Positions 45,989-58,544 of a stretch of 64,000 nucleotides of DNA are shown in pieces. Positions within the stretch are counted from its first letter, which is position 1. Each line of letters opens with the position of its first letter. The DNA lies in contig CM026552.1 in assembly GCA_015143295.1 (NCBI GenBank), positions 62,614,944-62,678,943 on the forward strand. Direction: 5' to 3'. Under the pieces are notes generated by a model. The model ran no database searches. It was not told where the DNA came from and saw only the letters and a program-made list of their open reading frames with translations. The stretch is from Tetracentron sinense (taxonomy: Eukaryota > Streptophyta > Magnoliopsida > Trochodendrales > Trochodendraceae). Both the position numbers and the translations under genes were made by a program.

Positions 45989-47224
45989 CTACTGGGGAGG
46001 GAGTAGAGGAAACTGGGTGTCGTACATGGCTCGCATCATCTGGCTCATGTCGAAGGTGTTCTGGGATTGCTGGATAAAGAAGGCGTCAGCCTGTGTCCAT
46101 CGCTGACCAGCCTGCTCGCAAAACTCCAAGAACTTAGTGCGGTGCTGCTGTAGGGATTGTCGGGTATCATCCATAAACTGATATGTGTTGTACTGAAACT
46201 GCTGCTGGGAAGCCCAATGCTGGTCCTGGATGGCCTGATACTCGACAAACTCCTGATGGGTCATGTAGACAGGTGGCTCAGCCTGAGGAGGAGGGGAAGG
46301 ATAGTACATCTCAGCTTCAAACTCAATGCCTGGCATCTCATTTTCGGAACAATCGTCAATGGGGATTCTCTTGTCTGTACTTCGAACTAGAGCGTTGTAG
46401 CTCTTGTCCCATTGAATCTTCCCAAACAGAATGACTTTCAACCCCCTCTTACTACCGCTAATGACATGCATTTGGTTCTCTAGAATCCGCGTGATTAGGT
46501 TACCAAATAGGAGGGGCCATGTGGTGTCTTGATTCCTTTTCACAAAAATCTCCTTGTAGATCTTGGCCATGGACTGCAAGATATACTCAACAGCGTCCAT
46601 CCAATATCTTCCTTATATCTCATGAAGGGCGGCCATGATAGGTAGTATTCGCTCAGTTTTGTGGCCTATAGGGCATAGGTTAGCCCTGAAAATGGAGTCG
46701 GCTAGCTAAACGATGGGGGGGGGGGAGGAGATATGCACGCTGTGTGCAATTTTTCTTAGAATCATGGTACTTCCCCTGACACATCTTAACAATGATCTAG
46801 TGGATAGTAAGCTTCTAGAAGGGGTGAACTGAAGGGTTGCAGGTGGGGCAATGGGGTAGCCTAGAGCTAAGGCAATGACCTTAATGGTCACATCATAGGA
46901 AGACCTGTCGAGAGAGACTTGCAAGACCAGAACACCTTCACACCTTCCTTTCTTTATATTCTAATAAAACAATCATGTGAGCCTAGGGTAAGCTAAGTCA
47001 GTGACTTTAGGAAGTCCCATGAGGCCGCGCCTCTCAAATTCAACAATAGTGGGGGCGGTCTCTGCTAGGTTGTGGAAGAAATCCACCTCAAAGTGGGATT
47101 GGGGGTAGATTTCCCATTTTGCAAAATCCCCTTTAGGTTGCTCAATTGGCGGTGGGGCTAGCTTGGCAGCGACTTTCTTGGTGTTGGGGGCCTTAGGATT
47201 GGGAATTTGTTTCTTGGGGGCCAT
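45989..47224 (-). pseudogene. Athila-type 3' open reading frame
   Basis: Begins MAPKKQIPNPKAPNTKKVAA and continues in three shifted pieces (47224-46973, 46924-46706, 46600-45989). The third holds TTWPLLFGNLITRILENQM, resembling the plant transposon protein domain, then a Gln-rich C-terminus with possible helical repeats. Its place downstream of an Athila integrase fits the extra 3' ORF of that group. The role of that ORF (often called env-like) is unproven. A G9 run at 46717-46725 marks one break. Confidence 0.5.
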
Positions 47225-47659
47225 TCAAGCACGAGAAAGTCATTGGGGATCATTGTCAAACACTTGGTAGGTACTAATTTGCTCCACACTCCCGCAACCT
47301 TACCACAAACGGATCATGACAAATCAACCCCCTCAATCAATCCCAAATCAAAACGGCCAACCTGGTCTTCACCCTCTGGTAACCCATCCTCCACAATCAC
47401 ACAACAAAAAGGAAAAAAAATGGAAGGGAGAGGGTGAGGGAGGTTTACCTTGAAAGGTCTCTATGAAGCACACCCCGAGAACCCTTGTGGTCCAACACCA
47501 CCAATAGTTGACCACACACGCGTGGTGAGGAAGAGTAGGAGAATGGCTAGGTGTAGGAAGAGGCGACATGGAAGAGGGCAGGGGAAGGAGGAGGGCTGAA
47601 AAGCAAAGGAGTGGAGTTCAAAATCGGAATATGGGGAGTTTTATAAATTTTCACGCTAA

Positions 47660-47980
47660 CAATCGATCATCATTCGTCGACGATCGATTGTCCAAAGGGA
47701 TTTTCAATTCAAGAGTGCGACAATGGTGGCCATATGGACGGATTAGAGGCGATCGATCATCCATGACTGGGTGATCAATTGTCCAGAAAAATAGTAGGCT
47801 CCCTAAAATATTCTGAGCACTGACGACCGATCGTATGCGGCTTGACGATTGATCGTTCAGAAACCCGAAAATGATCTAAAAATCTGGGCAGGTGATGTTC
47901 GATCGTCCAAAAATCCAAATGGTCCCCAAAAATCTGGATTTGGATGATCAATCGTCTGGGAAGTGGCGATCGATCATCAA
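47660..47980 (-). promoter_or_regulatory. GACGATCGATCGTC cluster in Athila-like element
   Basis: About nine sites (GACGATCGATTGTCC, GGCGATCGATCATCC, GACGACCGATCGTA and so on), next to a minus-strand TTTATAAAA at 47639-47648. Confidence 0.6.
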
Positions 47981-48119
47981 GGGGAGGGAATCAACGGGTG
48001 GTTTTCAATCCACCCCAAATTTGGACTCGACTCACGGATGACGAATATGTACACAAGATGAAGGGTTGCCTCCCAACAAGTGCTACGTTTATTGTCTTCA
48101 GCCAAATGTTGTCACACGA

Positions 48120-49346
48120 TTAGATGTCGAGGTATATAGGGTCCATCAAATCGATGGACTCAATTAGCTCACCGGTCACAATAGCCTCAACGTATGGCTT
48201 CAATCATTGACCGTTTATGTTTAACAGACGTCCATCCTTGGGGTCTTGAACCTCAACAGCTCCATGGGGGCCACTGATGTGACAACGTATGGACCGTCCC
48301 ATCTAGAGCGAAGTTTGTCCAGAAAGAGACGCAATTTAGTGTTGAATAACCAAACCTTTTAATTCGGAACGAAGGTCTGGAGGATTTGCTTGTCATGAAA
48401 GATTTTGGTTTTTGATAAATAGATCTTTGCGCTCTCATACTCATCATTGCACATCACTTCTAGCTCAGAAAGTTGGAGCTCCCTATGGGATCCAGTTGAG
48501 ACCATATTGAAGTTGAATTTCTTAATGGTCCACAGGGCTTTATGTTCCAGTTCTACTGGAAGGTTGTAGGCCTTTCCAAAGAAAAGACGATAGGGAGACA
48601 TACCAATGGGGGTCTTGTAAGCTATACGATAAGCCCAAAGGGCATCATTAAGCCTTACAGACTAATCCTTTCTATCTGTCCGCACAATTTTCATTATGAT
48701 ATTCTTTATCTCCCTATTGGAGACTTCAACATGGTCACTCATTTGTGGGTGATATGGTGTGGCTAACTTGTGAGTGATGGAGTATTTGAGGACTAAAGCC
48801 TCAGAAAAATCGATTGAGGAAGTGTTTTCCTCCATCACTAATGATAGCACGCGAGGTGCCAAACCGACAAAAGATATGTTCTTGTAAGAACTTACCGTCA
48901 CTTTGTGGTCATTGGTCTTGATGGCAACAACTTCCACCCATTTAGAGACCTAGTCCACCACTACCAAGATATATTCAAAACCGAACGATGGCAGAAAAGG
49001 ACCCATAAAGTCAATACCTCAAACATCAAATATTTTAACAACGAGTATTGGGGTAAGATGTATCATGTCTCTTCGGGACATTGCTCCCAACTATTGGTAC
49101 CTTGGGCAAGCCAGACAAAAGTCATGGGCATCCTTGAAGAGTTAGGGCCAATAAAAACCGCTTTGTAAGACCTTGGCAGAGGTCTTCTTCCCTCCAAAGT
49201 GACCTCCGCATGTAAGAGAGTGACAAAAGGTGAAAATATTATGGAATTCACCCTCTAACACTCATTGTCGGATCACTAGGTCTGGACAGTATTTAAAAAG
49301 TTTCGGATCCTCTTAGAAAAGAACTTGATTTGGGCAAAGAACCGGG
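48120..49346 (-). pseudogene. Athila-group integrase
   Basis: Pieces read LAQGTNSWEQCPEET (zinc-binding end), MEVVAIKTNDHKVTV, THKLATPYHPQMSDHVEVSN (Glu of the D-D-E core region) and [20 protein letters not shown] with [19 protein letters not shown], all typical of Athila. The end, near 48120, is followed by the minus-strand text CTTGTTGGGAGGCAACCCTT, which usually marks the end of Athila pol. Multiple shifts and stops. The 5' part is cut by the chromovirus insertion at 49351. Confidence 0.8.
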
Positions 49347-49638
49347 ATTTGTGTCACGCCCCAAAATATCCCCTAGAAGTTAGGGTACTTTGGTTAATGG
49401 CCTGACATATCAACCATCCTGTAAAAGACAAGGCATGCTACAGCGGAAGTTAAACATTTTTATATATAAAGGACTTAAAGTATTCATAGAGTTTACAAGT
49501 TTATACATGACTATAACAAGTACTGAGCAAACAACCTTGCTCACAACACAACACATATATACATCAAAAATTTTTCCTGCTCATCTTTCAAAAATCAGCC
49601 TTATCATAAGGCCACATATCCAAGTCCCTAGCCTCCAT

Positions 49639-49719
49639 CTAAAGCTCCACAGAATACTCTTCCTCACCATAGTCCTCTTCGACCCATGGACCGGGAGCAC
49701 ATGTATCAAAACCTACACC
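49639..49719 (-). CDS. LTR-internal acidic frame, copy L
   Basis: 26 codons: GFDTCAPGPWVEEDYGEEE then YSVEL. The upstream ATG is lost (AAG) but AG/GT and the frame are kept. Confidence 0.35.
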   Translation of the reverse strand, partial: GVGFDTCAPGPWVEEDYGEEEYSVEL

Positions 49720-50535
49720 TGCCGACTTAAAATGTACTGCTGAGTATGGAATACTCCGTGAGTACAAACCAATAGCTAACAAGGGATAATAACATGACAT
49801 AGCTTGCATGGAAATTAAAAAAATATAACCATGATGCATGCATGAACTTAATACTTAAACAATTCTTTTCATGCCATTTTAAAACATGTTTGTAACTCAT
49901 GGTTCTTGTCGTGTAATATGTTTAGTAAAATGATGCAGTATTGTTCTTGTTCTTGTCTAGTGTGAATCATGGTATCTCACTTGCTTGAACTTTCTTGTTC
50001 CTATTCTTGCTTGAATTCTTTCTTTTCTATACATGCTTGAAGCCGGGAGTTAGAGCATTGACTTGGTAACGGCCATGCTTGATCGTTATAGTATATATAT
50101 ATATATATATAATGCAAGGTCCCCAACCCCATTGACCGGCCCTACGTCTGGTTTTATCATTGTTTTGATAACTTGAAGCCTAAGAAAATAGATTTAGACA
50201 TATCTATCATAAATCATTTTCATTTCATTTGTAACTCATGAGAAAACTTGCATAACATCCTTAACTAAAACTGAAATCATGACATGCATGCATGAATGAA
50301 GAATATGTATTATAAACATAAGAGCATGCTTGATGAATTCATACACAAGTGACATCAATGTAAGGTTTATGGTTAACTAACATGCTTGATAATAATTAAT
50401 CAACAATCATAAAATCAGTCCATCATATTCAGAATTTTATCTACAAAGTAAACTAGTAGAGTGTACTTACTCTTTTCAAAAGATGAAGCTTTGTTGAGAT
50501 AATGATATTTTACCCTCTATATGCAAATATATATC

Positions 50536-51100
50536 TCTGAGGTTGAAAAAAACGCTGGAAACGAGTTCAGAACGCTGGAAAACCCTTGGGGTAGTGAGCC
50601 ACTCTCACTACAACTTTATCTCTCTAGAAGTTTTTCTCGCTCTAGTTTCTCTATCTAGAACTTAAGAACAGTAGCTTCTGAGGTTGAAAAGAATGCTAGA
50701 AATGAGTTCAAAATGCTGGAAATAGCTGGGGTAGTGAGCATCTTTCACTAGGAAGCTTTCTCTCTCTAGGAAACCCCTTCTCTCTCTACTTTCTCTCTTT
50801 AGAACTCAAGAACAACAGCTTTTGAGGTAGAAAAGAATGCTGGAAACAAGTTCAGAACGCTGGAAATAGCTAGGGTAGTGAGCCTCTTTCACTAGGAAGC
50901 TTTCTCTCTCTAGGAAACCCCTTCTCTCTCTACTTTCTCTCTCTATAACTCAAGAACAACAGCTTTAAAGTTGAAAAGAACATTGGAAACGAGTTCAGAA
51001 CGTTGAAAATAGCTGGGGTAGTGAGCCTTTTTCACTAGGAAGCTTTCTCTCTCTAGGAAAACCCTTCTCTCTTTACTTTCTCTCTCTAGAAAAATATTTC
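50536..51100 (-). repeat. 142-bp tandem repeat in the leader of LTR L
   Basis: Four units containing AACGCTGGAAACGAGTTCAG, GGGTAGTGAGCC and CTCTCTCTAGGAA segments, between the TATA box and the donor-like site. Confidence 0.85.
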
Positions 51101-51571
51101 TCTCGAGAATTCTCAGTAAAATATTCTCCAAGAGCTTCACTCTCTCTAAAATGAGAGAATAAGCTTTTCTCTACATTTATATAGCCTTTACACATGAGGG
51201 ACACCTGTCTCTTAAAAGACAAGTGTCAAAAAAGGTTAGTGGGACACATGGCACGCATGTGTGCTGCCACATGACCTTTTGACCTTTCACTTTTGATTTC
51301 TGGTAATTTCAAATCTTTCTTCACTCGATAAATCATAACTAAATAACCCTACGTGCAAAAATTCCAAAATTACAGGCGATTGAACCTTAGCTTGTCCGGC
51401 ACCTACTGTAAAATTTTTGAGTAAAAACACTGAGGTTTGAGGGTAAAAAGTAAGTTCGGTAAAATACTGAAAAACCCACAAAATTTTCAAATTTTAACAA
51501 AATACATCATATACAAACACCATTCATATATATTATATAAAATAATGGGGTTCCATTTTTGAGGTCTTACA

Positions 51572-51586
51572 TTTCTTCCCCCCTTA
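51572..51586 (-). other. polypurine tract of the chromovirus element
   Basis: The minus strand reads AAGGGGGGAAGAAA directly before the LTR TG, as required for plus-strand priming. Confidence 0.8.
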
Positions 51587-51629
51587 ACAAAAATATCATC
51601 CCCGAAATTAAGACAATCCATGCAACATC

Positions 51630-52480
51630 AAAGAAAACTACTCAAATAGATGCGGATACTTCTTCCGTACTTCATTTTCACGTTCCATGTAGTTTCCTCG
51701 GATGAATGATGTTGTCAACGAACAAGAACCAAATGAATGGTCTTGCTCCTCAAAACTTGCTCTCTTCTATCGAAGATCTGTACAAGCTACTCTGCCAAGG
51801 TAAGATCTTCTTGGATCTCTAACTGCTCTAAGTCAATAACGTGAGAAGGATCTGAGATATATTTTCGGAGCATGGAGACATGAAATACATTGTGTATGGG
51901 GGTGGTAAGGCAACCCGGTAAGAAACTTCACCAACTCTAGTGACGAATTCAAATGGCCCCACATACCTTGGGCTGATTTTGCCTCTCTTTCCAAATCTCA
52001 TTACACTCTTAATTGGTGAGATCTTCACAAAAACATAATCACCCACATTGAACTCCAGATCTCTTCTACGGTTATCGGCATAACTCTTCTGTCAGCTCTG
52101 GGCAGTCAACAACCTATCCTTGATGATTTTGATGATTCCCATAATCTATTTGATCATTTCAGGACCTAATATCTTCCTTTCACCAACTTCACTCCAATAT
52201 AGAGGAGACCTACAGTTTCTCCCATACAGAGCTTCCAAAGGAGCCTTTGGATGCTCGCTTGATAACTATTATTGTAAGCGAATTCACCAAAGGTAAATGG
52301 TCTTCCCAACTCCTTTGAAAATCCAACATACACACTCTGAGTATATCCACTATCACTTGATTCACCCTTTCTGTCTGCCCATCTATTTGAGGATGAAATA
52401 CAGTAGTACTAAAGTCAAGCCGGGAACCCATAACAGTTTGAAAACTTTTCCAAAATCTAGAAGTAAACCTTCGATCTGAA
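51630..52480 (-). pseudogene. chromovirus integrase C-terminus and chromodomain
   Basis: From 52480: DFSTTVFHPQIDGQTERVNQ (D-D-E core end), EVGERKILGPEMIK, SYADNRRRDLEFNVGDYVFV, SPIKSVMRFGKRGKISPRYV (the GPF region), then a chromodomain with LDRREQ-like LVQIFDRREQVLRSKTIHLV and SSEETTW. One base is missing after EETT, breaking the last helix (continuation WERENEVRKKYPHLF in the shifted frame). The chromodomain marks the chromovirus branch, probably Tekay/Del-like. The rest of pol was displaced by the segment starting near 52485. Confidence 0.88.
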
Positions 52481-52484
52481 AGAC

Positions 52485-54323
52485 ATGAATATAAGATTTT
52501 TCGAAGCAATATTTTAAATTTAAACTTGATTTTGATCTAATCAAAATCTTCCCAAGGGTCATCTTACAATCATATTGAATCATGGTGTGAGTAAACATAC
52601 TTACAAAACTTCTCAAGCGTAAAGTCTCTTGTTGATTCACACGAATCTTCTTTGAATCTCCAAAGCTTTACTCCAATGGAAGCTAATGACCCTTTCGATC
52701 AATGCTCTTTAATATTTTCTTCTTTTCTTTGATCCAAGAACCTTTCTTGATCATTCAAAGAATTGATCTATTGATCATAATCAATTATCAAAACACAAGA
52801 AAGATGAAGGGTAGGATAGGTGTGGCCGTACACCCCTAAAGGAGGAGTGGGCATCCAATAAGGAGAGAGAGAGAAAACGTGGGAGAGAGAGAGAGATCTC
52901 TTGTGTGGACTTTCCACTATAGGAGGGGTCCTTATGTAGAATCCTCATCTAGCTAACTTGTAGCTCAAGTCACACTCCTCTTTCTAAATTCTAATCCAAT
53001 TAGAATCTTTTTTCTTGTATATTAAGTTAGAGATAAACTCCACTTTCTAATTCTATTATGATTACCCCATTTTGGATTTTCGACTGAAGTTTTGACCTTC
53101 AAAAGATTGATTCTGGAAATTTTTTTTCACAAAAGTTGTAGATCTTTTTGACGGCTTTGAAACGATGTACTTACGGATCAAATCGGAGTTACGGTCATAG
53201 AGTTATGGCCCGAACACTGAAACTGTATCGATTCTCATAATCAAATACAAATCCGAAAATCCACAAATCAAATCAAATCGAAACTCCAATTAAATCAAAG
53301 TAGAAACTCTTCTAATCTAATTAGAAGTCCCCTTTTAATTTCCTTATCTATTCCTGATCCATTAGGAATCAAATCCTTAATTAGAAACTAACCATTAGTA
53401 ACTTAATTAAAGATAATAGAGAATTAACATTAATATGGGGTGTCCCACCCTAGGTGGGCCCCACATATCTCTCACGCTCCTTTTGAAGTATTACACTCCT
53501 TGTTGGTCACCTTTTGATCTTTATCAAAATCTCATATGGGTCCTACCCATTTGGTTAATCACATCTGATGTGATTTCACCTATAAGAGCTTCTCTATACC
53601 ATATAGTGAATTACATGGAGAAATTAATTAATTTAATTCTAAATTAAATCAAAAGCCTTGAGAAAGTCCTAGTATGTGAGATCTAAAGGGATCTCCTATT
53701 TCCGGTGGTAGGACCAAGTACTTCACCTTTTTGGTTGAAGCATTGTTGCTAGGAAATACTTTCCTATAATTCCATTAGGATCATAGAATGTTATCTAAGT
53801 CCTTGGACTTCCACTAATCACAATAATGTCCATTAACACAATGTAATCAACCTTTAGAAATTAGAGAATTGCTTGTAAGTACTATCTCACAATATATTTA
53901 CAAATAAATCCTTCCACAATCTGATATCACATGTAAGCTTCTGAGATTGAAACAATTCTACTGTCTAGTCCCCAGCTTATGAATAGAACTCTTTCTCATG
54001 AATACTTTTTCATTGAAATGAACTTCCAAAACACTTTTGAAGAAACATTAGAAAAGGACTGACATATATATATTTATATATACTTTTCCATATTGAAAAA
54101 TATCAACTTCGATAAAGACCATATTATCGAAAAACACTAGTACTGGATTTACTAGTTCAATTCAACAAGTATCCTCTTGATATCATTATCTCCAATTAAG
54201 GAGTACTGGATTCCTTATTGAGTGTTTACACACTTTAATATAATCTGACAGTGTATTCCATAGGGAATTCACTAGTGACCCCATTCAGTATTATGTACTT
54301 GCTACATATACTCACATGTTGGT
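52485..54323. mobile_element. LTR-like segment interrupting the chromovirus integrase
   Basis: Leader-like first part (about 52500-53000), then AT-rich sequence. Its organisation resembles 13386-15150. Target duplication not found. No coding sequence. Confidence 0.4.
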
Positions 54324-54789
54324 TGTGAGTACCTGAATTTTATCCTCCCGTTCCAAATCAGAATAGATCCCGATGAGAAATAGTGATAAATTACAATTGG
54401 GTTGTGAGTCGCCACCTATCTAATTCTAAGGAAATAGGTCCCTGGAATTGTCGGATAAGGCATAGTCTGGAAGTTAGAGGTCAGGGTAAGGGATTCAGTT
54501 GAGTTAGGGGAAGGTGTTAGGCACTCCTAAACTCCCATTTGAAGATGGTTACCTACTCCCTGCGTCTGAATTAAATAAATGAAACCATAAAGAAGCTTAT
54601 AATTTGATCTATATGTTGAGAAATATAATGTTAAAGAATAATTGAATTGAGAAAAATAGGGTAGAAATGGAATAGGGATTCTATCCTAGGGGAGCTGAAC
54701 TCGATCAGGGTTGCCTATGTATTCACAGTTAGTGGAATCAAGCCACACGTAGTTCCGGATGGGAGTTGATGATTTAATTTGATTTTGAT

Positions 54790-55127
54790 TGGACTTAACT
54801 AGAGTTTGATCAGGGTTTAACTAGAGTTAACTGGGGTTTAACTAGGGTTTAACTAGGGCTTAATCAGGGTTTAATCAGGGTTTAACTGGGACTTAATCAA
54901 GATTAACTAGGGTTTAATCAGGGTTTAACTAGAGTTTAACTGTGGTTTAACTAGAGTTAACTAGGGCTTAATCAGGGTTTAACTAGAGTTTAATCAGGGT
55001 TTAACTAGAGTCTAATTAGGATTAACTAGGGTTTAATTAGAGTTTAATCAGGGTTTAACTAGAGTCTAATCAGGATTAACTAGGGTTTAATCAGGGTTTA
55101 ACTAAGGTTTAAATAGAGTTAGTCAAG
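54790..55127 (+). repeat. TTTAACTAGGG minisatellite
   Basis: About 25 units of 11-13 bp (GTTTAACTAGG, GTTTAATCAGG and similar). Confidence 0.85.
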
Positions 55128-55425
55128 GTTTTTGGGCAGAGGTTCGATTAGGCGGGGCTAGTTTTGAACTGGGATTTGCGTAGAGGTTCGACCAAGCGAG
55201 GCTAGTTTTGAACCGGAATTTGGGTAGAGATTCGACTAGGCGAGGCTAGTTTTGAACCGGGATTTGGGCAGAGATTCGACTAGGCAAGGCTAGTTTTGAA
55301 CCGGGATTTGGGCAGAGGTTCGACTAGGCGAGATAAGTTTTGAGCCGGGATTCGGGTAGAGGTTCGACTAGGCGAGGCTAGTTTTGAACTGGGATTCGGG
55401 CAGGGGTTTGACTAGGCAAGCAGTC
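55128..55425 (+). repeat. 44-bp minisatellite
   Basis: Six to seven units around GGTTCGACTAGGCGAGGCTA and GTTTTGAACCGGGATTTGGG, adjoining the previous array. Confidence 0.85.
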
Positions 55426-55687
55426 TAAGTAGTTGAATAATTAAAACAACTTCAAAAAATGATTAAACCAACTTAAACTATTAAAAGACAAAGCAAGATA
55501 GGGTTTTGAGAAAAATTACCATCCGGGAAATCTGAAAAGAGGTTCTAAGAATCGACCATTCGCAATCGACGTTCTTGGGAATCCGGAGCGCTAGGATAAG
55601 TTTTGAAGAAGAAAAGAGAGAGAGAGGAGAAGGAATGGATAAAGAATGAAGTGAGCGGGGTGGGGTATTTATAGGTTTTCAAAACAG

Positions 55688-55905
55688 GGGGTGCTACTTG
55701 CAGTAGCGCCCCTATGGATAAAAAGCCCGAATAGTGAGGTGGCAAAGAACAGTGCGTTGGTAAAACGGGTCGACGTTAAGGGGGCACTACTTGAAGTAGC
55801 GCCCTTATGCGGATAACCAAAACAGGCCTGTCGACAAAGGGTTGACTGGTCAAAAGGGCCTAATCAAAAGGCCTACAAAGGTGGGCGCTACTTGAAGTAG
55901 CGCCC
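55688..55905 (-). promoter_or_regulatory. three GGGCGCTACTT/AAGTAGCGCCC palindromes
   Basis: Dyads at 55688-55711, 55782-55804 and 55883-55905, arms of 10-11 bp around one base, about 95 bp apart. The nearest is 15 bp upstream of the minus-strand TATA box. Confidence 0.75.
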
Positions 55906-56413
55906 CCTTTGAAGGGGGTCAAATTATTTTATTTTATTTTTTTTCTTTTCTTTGACTTTGACTTTGACTTTGACTCACCACTTGTCGCGCCCAAAACCAT
56001 TTTTAAGTCTATTTTGATCCCGAAAATAGTCAAAATTGAGTAAAAAATTCTGTAAGATTATTTTAGACAAAATGATACATTTTGAACACTTTTCCAGGGG
56101 CATTTTCAGTCTTTTTACACCACAGGGGTATTTTAGTCCTTTTTCACCGTTTTAAGTCCAATTTGTTCCCGAAAATCGCCAAAATTCATCGAAAAATTTC
56201 TAAAATTATGTTGAACCAAATGAAAAATTTTTAGCACTTTTTCAGGGGTATTTTTATCATTTTTCACCCTGGGGGTATTTTGGTTATCTTTTACCTCTGG
56301 GCTGTTTTTGAAAATCGAAGCACGTGGAAAGAGGGTTTTAAAACTGGTTTTTGGAAAGGGCTTTTAAGAGTATAAAAAAGAGACTAGAGGGGTGAAAAAT
56401 TGGGGTGTTTACA

Positions 56414-58540
56414 GTTGTCCTTCTTTGTCAGAGGGTGTGGGCACGTGAGCGACAAAGACTATAAGACCTCAATTTTGCACGTGCGAAAAACTTGTGAGTT
56501 TGAAGACAAAAGAGTCAAAAAAAGAAAAATTAATTATACTTAGACTGCTTACCACAAATGGAATTCTAGAGGACGGGATTGATGGGAGAACCTGTTCGGC
56601 TTTTGGGGGATACAGAGGAGAAATGGATGGTTCATACTTATGATAAAACATTCGAGATATGGGAGAGATAGCTCTTCGCCTCATTGCGGAGGGAAAACAG
56701 AAGCATACTCATGTCTGGAGTATATAAAAAGGGATGGCAACACATTACGATGTCAGCCAGATTGAAAGACGTATGACAAGCAGGGCGATGTCAACCGAAT
56801 CAAATGTGCTTTTAACTTCTTCATGGAAAGGATTGATTTTAAAATGTTGCTTTTAGCCTCTTCACAGGAGGGATCGATTTTGAATTGTTGCTTTTAACCT
56901 CTTCACAAGAGGGGTTGATTTTAAAGTGTTGCTTTTAACCTCTTCATAGGAGGGATCGATTTTGAAGTGTTGCTTTTAGCCTCTTCATAGGAGGGATCGA
57001 TTTTGAAGTGTTGCTTTTAGCTTCTTCACAGGAGGGATCGATTTTGAAGTGTTGCTTTTAGCCTCTTCGTAGGAGGGATCAATTTTGAAGTGTTGCTTTT
57101 AGCCTCTTCACAGGAGGAATCGATTTTGAAGTGTTACTTTTAGCCTTTTCACAGGAGGGATAAATTTTGAAGTGTTGCTTTTAGCCTCTTTACAGGAGGG
57201 ATCGATTTGAAGTGTTGCTTTTAGCCTCTTCATAGGAGGGATTGATTTTGAAGTGTTGCTTTTAGCCTCTTCACAGGAGGGATCGATTTTGAAGTGTTAC
57301 TTTTAGCCTCTTCACCGGAGGGATCGATTTTGAAATGTTAGCTGAGTTGAAATTTGAAGGTTCTGAGGTTGAAATTGAGATTGAAATTAAGGATGATCTC
57401 ACGCTTGCTCGGGCTGTTGCTTCGAATCGAGTTTGAGTCGGACTTTGTTGATGCTTTGAGCGATTGTCAAGACAAGGTTGATCTAACCAAATCAAAAATG
57501 GACAAAGAGTTTTTTTTTTTTCAAGTTGAACCCTTGCCCTTGAAGAAGTTAAATAAGATGACAAGAGGTCCTGACCTACTTAGAAATATTGCGTGAAGTA
57601 GTGGAAACTAATTCTGACTTCCCCACCATATGCTAAATCCCTGCTTGCTTTACCAAGAGCTTTGGATTGCGGTAGTGACACATTTCTCTGAACCCAAAGA
57701 TGGATTACTAGGACCGGTAAGATTTATACCCTTTTGGAACTTGAGGTGACGCCTTCTGCCGGATATTTCGCTTGAATTTTATCTTAACTTTTCCCTTTTT
57801 TGCCCTTGGAACGACCAAGTCTAGGGGTCGCATAATTTTTGCGCATGAGGCCATTTCTGGTTTTCACTCATGCCTGTGAAGTTGGTAACAATTTTTTCAT
57901 TTTTTGCCCCTAATAACGATATTAGGTTTGGGATCGCATAATTTTTGCGCACCAATGCCATTTCTGGTTTTCATTGAGCTTGCGATTTTGAAATGGATTA
58001 TCTCCTCTCATCATTGCCTTGTGGGTACTTGTATCTTGCTCGAGTACTTATTTATTTGATTATCTGCACTCTTAACCTCTAGGGGATCTAAGAGGACTTG
58101 AGGTAGGACGAAACGTGGGCTTGGGGGTTCGAATTTTTAGGGCACCCTTTTCTCATTTTTCCCTTGAGAGCCTCTTTATGCCAACTTTTTCCTTTTTCTT
58201 TCTGATTTTTGGCTCTGTTTTTCCTTTGCTTAGATTTTCCGTCTTTTTTTCTTTCATGGAGGCTATTTTTTTTCTCAACTAGGTGATTATTTTTTACCGC
58301 GCCTGTTTCTCAGGTTGCCTACTTACCCTTTCCAGGATCAGGTCATGACGTAGTTCAACTGGTGGTGGTGCCCTGGTATAGAAGTGTAATGAAAGAAAGG
58401 CTTGTAAGGCTCGAAGGGCTTACTAGCGAATTTCATTGACAAAATTTGAAAATGTTACAAAAGACTAGGATGAATGATGTGCCAACATGGCCTCCTATCA
58501 TTTCCCTAATTGATTAAGAGTACAGACAATTTCTAAACAA
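56414..58540 (-). other. 3' untranslated region of the Tat-type element
   Basis: Lies between integrase and 3' LTR. Besides the 41-bp array, it has AT-rich text with two CGCATAATTTTTGCGCA dyads at about 57829 and 57937. No coding frame recognised. Confidence 0.5.
56803..57340 (-). repeat. 41-bp minisatellite in the Tat 3' region
   Basis: About 13 units of GAAGTGTTGCTTTTAGCCTC plus TTCACAGGAGGGATCGATTTT. Each has CCTC and GAGG arms; one unit extends this to CCTCTT/AAGAGG. Confidence 0.9.
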
Positions 58541-58544
58541 GTTT

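Larger units (their letters stand above)
49352..51571 (-). mobile_element. 3' LTR (L) of a chromodomain Ty3/gypsy element
   Basis: Sense start TGTAAGACCTCAAAAATGG at 51571, preceded by a polypurine tract; sense end GGGGCGTGACA at 49352. TATATAAAT (minus) at 51175-51184, donor-like AAGA/GTAAGT near 50470, hairpin and acidic frame. Its 3' terminal 40 bp match those of the solo LTRs, while its promoter half differs and has hairpins such as GACACCTGTCT/AGACAAGTGTC near 51207-51231 instead of CGATCG sites. It inserted into the Athila integrase (flank ATTTG at 49347-49351). Confidence 0.88.
54324..56413 (-). mobile_element. 3' LTR of a Tat-type Ty3/gypsy element
   Basis: Sense start TGTAAACACCCCAATTTTT at 56413, sense end GGTACTCACA at 54324. 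Purine-rich GACAAAGAAGGAC precedes it on the minus strand (56416-56429). TATAAATA (minus) at 55666-55673. Together with pol at 58545-61412 it forms one element. Confidence 0.75.

Noticed and set aside
45989-46600. Host gene encoding a Gln-rich protein
   Set aside because: Placement after an Athila integrase, frameshifts and the transposon-protein motif point to the element's own 3' ORF.
57271-57564. Minus-strand 97-codon frame
   Set aside because: Overlaps the 41-bp repeat and has no recognisable domain.
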